Source: a virus
Strand: one strand, 5' to 3'
IMG/VR virus record: IMGVR_UViG_3300044635_000560
Location: 1-41,451 of that record
Length of the DNA stretch: 41,451 nucleotides
The notes under the pieces are model-generated. The model did not search any database. It saw only the letters and a list, made by a program, of their open reading frames with translations, and was not told the DNA's origin. The translations under genes and the position numbers were made by a program. Below, one piece after another: positions 38,869 through 41,451 of the stretch; within the stretch, counting starts at the first letter, position 1, and every line of letters starts with the position of its first letter.

Positions 38869-39342
38869 ATGATCCTCGATAAGCGTACCGAGTTCTGCGA
38901 TGCAGTCTCGTGCAACACCGGCGCCGCCGGCACCTACAACCTGGGCGACATCATCGACCTGGGCGCCGTGTCCCCCTCCCGGGACCTCGGTGGCGACATG
39001 GCCCTGTACCTGGTGGTGACGGTTGACACCGGCATCGCCACCGCAGGCTCTGCCGGCACCGTGGCTTTCCAGTTGGTGTCTGACGGCACCGACACGATCG
39101 CCACCAACGGCACCCAGACGGTGCACGCGACCTCGCGCGCGTTTGTCACCGGCTCCACGGCCATCGCTGCAGGCACCACCCTGTTCGCGATCCAGCTCCC
39201 GATGGAAGGCGCCGTGTACGAGCGCTACCTGGCCGTGCAGCAGGTCACGGGCACGACGGCCCTGAACGCCGGCAAGATCAACGCCTTCCTGACCGAAGAC
39301 GTGGCTCGCTGGAAGGCCTACGACTCCCCGAGCCAGGCCTGA
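38869..39342 (+). CDS. Capsid cement protein, Bbp16-like
   Basis: 157 residues, AAAGGAA upstream. MILDKRTEFCDAVSCNTGAA, NLGDIIDLGAVSPSRDLGGD and YERYLAVQQVTG form a jelly-roll-like beta protein of the Bbp16 family, the cement protein seen on the BPP-1 capsid. Directly after the major capsid gene, as in BPP-1. Confidence 0.82.
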   Translation: MILDKRTEFCDAVSCNTGAAGTYNLGDIIDLGAVSPSRDLGGDMALYLVVTVDTGIATAGSAGTVAFQLVSDGTDTIATNGTQTVHATSRAFVTGSTAIAAGTTLFAIQLPMEGAVYERYLAVQQVTGTTALNAGKINAFLTEDVARWKAYDSPSQA

Positions 39343-39353
39343 GTAGGTAGCCC

Positions 39354-39572
39354 ATGAAGAAAGTCGTGGCCATCTCGATGGGGTTCTACAACGGAGCCCG
39401 TGTCCGCCCTGGCACCGAGTTCGAGGTGCCCGACAACTTCAAGGGCTCGTGGGTGGTGGAGGTCGGCTCGCCGGCCTCTGCCCCTGCGAAACCGAAACCC
39501 GCCCGCGCTGAACCGAAGACCTTGTCCGAGATGGCCAAGGTCCCGGCCAAGTCGGCGAACGACATCGTGTAA
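39354..39572 (+). CDS. Small head-associated protein (72 aa)
   Basis: 72 residues from ATG at 39354. The start MKKVVAISMGFYNGARVRPG and FEVPDNFKGSWV form a short beta fold like those of small head proteins that follow cement genes. The tail is Lys/Pro-rich and disordered. Unknown role. Confidence 0.65.
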   Translation: MKKVVAISMGFYNGARVRPGTEFEVPDNFKGSWVVEVGSPASAPAKPKPARAEPKTLSEMAKVPAKSANDIV

Positions 39573-39578
39573 CGGGGC

Positions 39579-39935
39579 ATGGCGACGGTCGATCCCGTCA
39601 CCACGTTCCCGTTCGAGACCTCGCTCGACGTCGCGGTCACGACCTGGGCACCGCTGGCCGCCGATGACGACGGCGCACCAGTGCGCCTGGCCGTCTACTC
39701 CGACCGCTCAATCCAGGTGGCCGGCACGTTCGGGGGAGCCTCCGTCACCATCGGGGGCTCCAACGACGGCATCACATACCACGCGCTGTCCGATCCCAAC
39801 GGCCAGACGCTGACCCTTACTTCGGCAGCTCTGCGGGCAATCGTAGAGCTGCCGATTTTCTTGAAGCCCCGCGTGTTCGGGGGCAACGGCACGACCAACC
39901 TGAGCGTTGTCTTGTCGGGTAGGCGATCAATCTAG
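39579..39935 (+). CDS. Beta-rich structural protein (118 aa)
   Basis: 118 residues from ATG at 39579. Short beta strands (VRLAVYSDRSIQVAGTFGGA, SVTIGGSNDGITYHALSDPN) suggest an Ig-like or jelly-roll head decoration or completion protein. Position in the head operon supports a structural role; no firm family. Confidence 0.6.
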   Translation: MATVDPVTTFPFETSLDVAVTTWAPLAADDDGAPVRLAVYSDRSIQVAGTFGGASVTIGGSNDGITYHALSDPNGQTLTLTSAALRAIVELPIFLKPRVFGGNGTTNLSVVLSGRRSI

Positions 39936-39945
39936 GAGCCCAACC

Positions 39946-40350
39946 ATGTCCATGTCCAACGCCACCGAGAACGCCGCCCTGAAGATGTTTCTGCAGGGCA
40001 CGGACCCGTCCTATCGGGCCGGCTCCACGCAGTACCTCGCGGCCTTCACCGCCGATCCGGGCGAGGCCGCATCCCTCGCCAACGAGGCCACCTACACCGG
40101 CTATGGCCGACTGGCCATCACCAAGTCCAGCGCCTGGACCGACAACGGCTCGACGTTCAACAACGCCGTGCTGATGCAACTGCCCGTCTGCACGGGCGGC
40201 ACCAGTGCGCTGACGCACTTTGCCATCGTGGACACGGCCAGCGGCGCGGTCAACATGATGATCTCGGGCGCCTTGGGCGGCACGCTGAACGTGTCCACCG
40301 GCATCCAGCCGCAGTTCGCCCCCGGCGATCTGTCGGTGACGGCTGACTGA
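39946..40350 (+). CDS. Structural protein of the head/tail operon (134 aa)
   Basis: ATG at 39946 with AGGAG 7 nt upstream. SMSNATENAALKMFLQGTDP, YLAAFTADPGEAASLANEAT and LTHFAIVDTASGAVNMMISG match a recurrent phage virion protein of about 130 residues, often called a fibre or baseplate-like component; the exact role is not known. Its stop overlaps the next ATG (TGATG). Confidence 0.65.
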   Translation: MSMSNATENAALKMFLQGTDPSYRAGSTQYLAAFTADPGEAASLANEATYTGYGRLAITKSSAWTDNGSTFNNAVLMQLPVCTGGTSALTHFAIVDTASGAVNMMISGALGGTLNVSTGIQPQFAPGDLSVTAD

Positions 40351-40496
40351 TGATCTACCGCTGCGCCCACTGCCGTGAGCTGCTGACGCTGACAGACACC
40401 GAGCTGTCTCAGTGCTCAGAGCACGCCGACGGGGGCGTGGAATGGTCGCCCGACGAGGTGGAATGGATACCGCTGGAGAACCCTGATGCCGTTTAG
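40350..40496 (+). CDS. Small zinc-ribbon-like protein (48 aa)
   Basis: ATG at 40350 to TAG at 40496: MIYRCAHCRELLTLTDTELS, then QCSEH and an acidic tail with two Trp. C5, C8, C22 and H25 could bind zinc. It overlaps the stop of the previous gene and the start of the next one by 11 nt. Too short for most gene lists; function unknown. Confidence 0.55.
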   Translation: MIYRCAHCRELLTLTDTELSQCSEHADGGVEWSPDEVEWIPLENPDAV

Positions 40497-41349
40497 GTCC
40501 GTTGCCGAGGTGGCAGATGCCGTCGAGCAAGGGCGGCATCACATCCAGCATTTCATCCGCACATCGGTTTACGGTGGTTTCGGGACCAACGCGTTGGGTG
40601 ATTTCAGCGTCGGCACCGGCATCCCGTCCTACAACGCATACCTCGGCTTGGCGCTGGAGGCCACGCAACTCATCGGCCAGCGAAACAACAGCATCTATGT
40701 CGGCCCTGGCATCAGCACGGAGCGGTATCTGCTCAGCATGTCGTTGACGCATGGCGGCTCGGGGGGCTTTCTGGCCTCGGTCTACTTTCTCGATTACCTG
40801 CTGTTTTACCCGTACATCGACCTGGACAACACCGACCAGCAAGACTTGACCAACGATGTGACCTTGCCGCGATACACAGACGGCGAGGGTGTGCGGATGC
40901 TGATGATGATGCAAACGCCTGGAACAAGCACTGCCACGAACATCACCATCAACTACACCAACCAAGACGGCGTTGCCAAGACCATTACGACAGCGTACAG
41001 AGCCTCGGGCGGAATTGGTGTCATTGGACCCAACATGATCAGCACCTCCGGGGGCTCTGCAGGGCCGTTCTTCCCGCTGGCCGATGGTGACAGGGGCGTG
41101 CGGTCTGTGCAGTCTGTGCAGCTTGCGGCAGGCGTGGGCGGGTTCGGCGTGATGCTGTTGGCCAAGCCGCTGTTCACGATGTCCGCCAACGAGTTGTCGT
41201 CAACTGTCGAGAAGAACTTCCTGCGCGAACAGGCGGCGTTGCCGCGCATTTTGGACGGCGCGTTCCTCAACTACATCTACAACCTGTCCACCAACACCAG
41301 CGCCATATTGCCGATGGTGGGGCAGGCGCAATTCATCTGGACACCGTAA
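40486..41349 (+). CDS. Virion-associated protein (287 aa), first of two MPF-start paralogs
   Basis: MPFRSVAEVADAVEQGRHHI is followed by a Gly/Asn/Thr-rich protein (YNAYLGLALEATQLIGQRNN, YTDGEGVRMLMMMQTPGT, LREQAALPRILDGAFLNYIY). This resembles large families of phage head or tail decoration proteins. The next gene begins with a similar N-terminus. Function not defined; a virion location is inferred from position. Confidence 0.6.
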   Translation: MPFRSVAEVADAVEQGRHHIQHFIRTSVYGGFGTNALGDFSVGTGIPSYNAYLGLALEATQLIGQRNNSIYVGPGISTERYLLSMSLTHGGSGGFLASVYFLDYLLFYPYIDLDNTDQQDLTNDVTLPRYTDGEGVRMLMMMQTPGTSTATNITINYTNQDGVAKTITTAYRASGGIGVIGPNMISTSGGSAGPFFPLADGDRGVRSVQSVQLAAGVGGFGVMLLAKPLFTMSANELSSTVEKNFLREQAALPRILDGAFLNYIYNLSTNTSAILPMVGQAQFIWTP

Positions 41350-41358
41350 GGAATCACC

Positions 41359-41451
41359 ATGCCATTCAGTTCAATGGACGATCTCGTCAACGAGATCACA
41401 AGCGGCAAGTTCAACCGCACCGACTGGAACAAACTCACGGGCGCTGCAGCC
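41359..41451 (+). CDS. Second MPF-start protein, 3'-truncated by window edge
   Basis: ATG at 41359, AAGGA upstream; 31 codons visible (MPFSSMDDLVNEITSGKFNR then TDWNKLTGAA). The N-terminus is similar to that of the previous protein, which suggests a tandem duplication. Joining the window end straight to its start does not continue this frame into the repeat protein, so sequence is missing or the genome is not closed here. Confidence 0.6.
   Translation, partial: MPFSSMDDLVNEITSGKFNRTDWNKLTGAAA

Noticed and set aside
1-41451. Diversity-generating retroelement, suggested by BPP-1-like capsid genes
   Set aside because: No reverse transcriptase, template repeat or Mtd-like C-type lectin gene was found.
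1-41451. Phage RNA polymerase with T7-type promoters
   Set aside because: No single-subunit RNA polymerase gene or T7-type 23-bp promoter consensus seen; the repeated GTGTCCGT element does not match it.

Overview
The window looks like most of the genome of a short-tailed (podovirus-like) double-stranded DNA phage, GC-rich with strongly GC-biased third codon positions. The virion genes resemble two known sets: a T7-like head-tail connector and internal virion protein order, and the capsid module of Bordetella phage BPP-1 (Bbp16/17/19-like proteins). A high-GC proteobacterial host, probably of the Burkholderiales, is my inference. No integrase, RNA polymerase, reverse transcriptase, tRNA or CRISPR array was seen. 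Both window edges cut genes, so the end of the genome is not resolved.

Layout. 1-14999 (+): the 3' part of a 22-residue-repeat protein, a tail stabilisation protein, three small-to-medium internal virion proteins, and a 2901-residue giant multidomain virion protein that carries a zincin (HETGH) motif. 15051-19886 (+): tail fibre adaptor, two pectate-lyase-fold tailspikes, and between them a lysis cassette (holin-like pieces, GH108/peptidoglycan-binding endolysin, 3-TM holin) with an apparent frameshift. 19883-30223 (-): early replication and recombination genes (SNF2-like helicase, zinc-ribbon protein, VRR-NUC nuclease, family A DNA polymerase, DUF2815 ssDNA-binding protein, DUF2800 Cas4/RecB-like protein), many tiny proteins and a repressor-like regulator. 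30309-33131 (+): a Cro/CII-like regulator, a primase-helicase, a repeat-rich region that looks like a replication origin, and a small HTH protein. 33141-41451 (+): terminase, portal, scaffold, capsid, cement and further head or tail proteins.

Two regulatory systems can be read from the DNA. (1) Five copies of GTGTCCGT followed at exactly 18 nt by a TAnnAT-like box precede the structural transcription units (1383, 15002, 33103, 34915, 36893); this is a candidate late promoter. (2) Palindromes of the form TAGCA-N2-TGCTA overlap extended -10 promoters of early genes (24149, 29154, 29578; related sites at 20902, 21015 and 10774); these are candidate operators for the divergent repressor/Cro-like pair at 29798-30662.

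The most unusual features are: a probable origin (32647-32861) with seven GCACCAC/GTGGTGC units, large dyads and a perfect DnaA box; two small ORFs nested out of frame in the giant gene, whose codon bias suggests they are the older coding frame; and a terminase large subunit whose conserved N-terminus has only a CTG start available.
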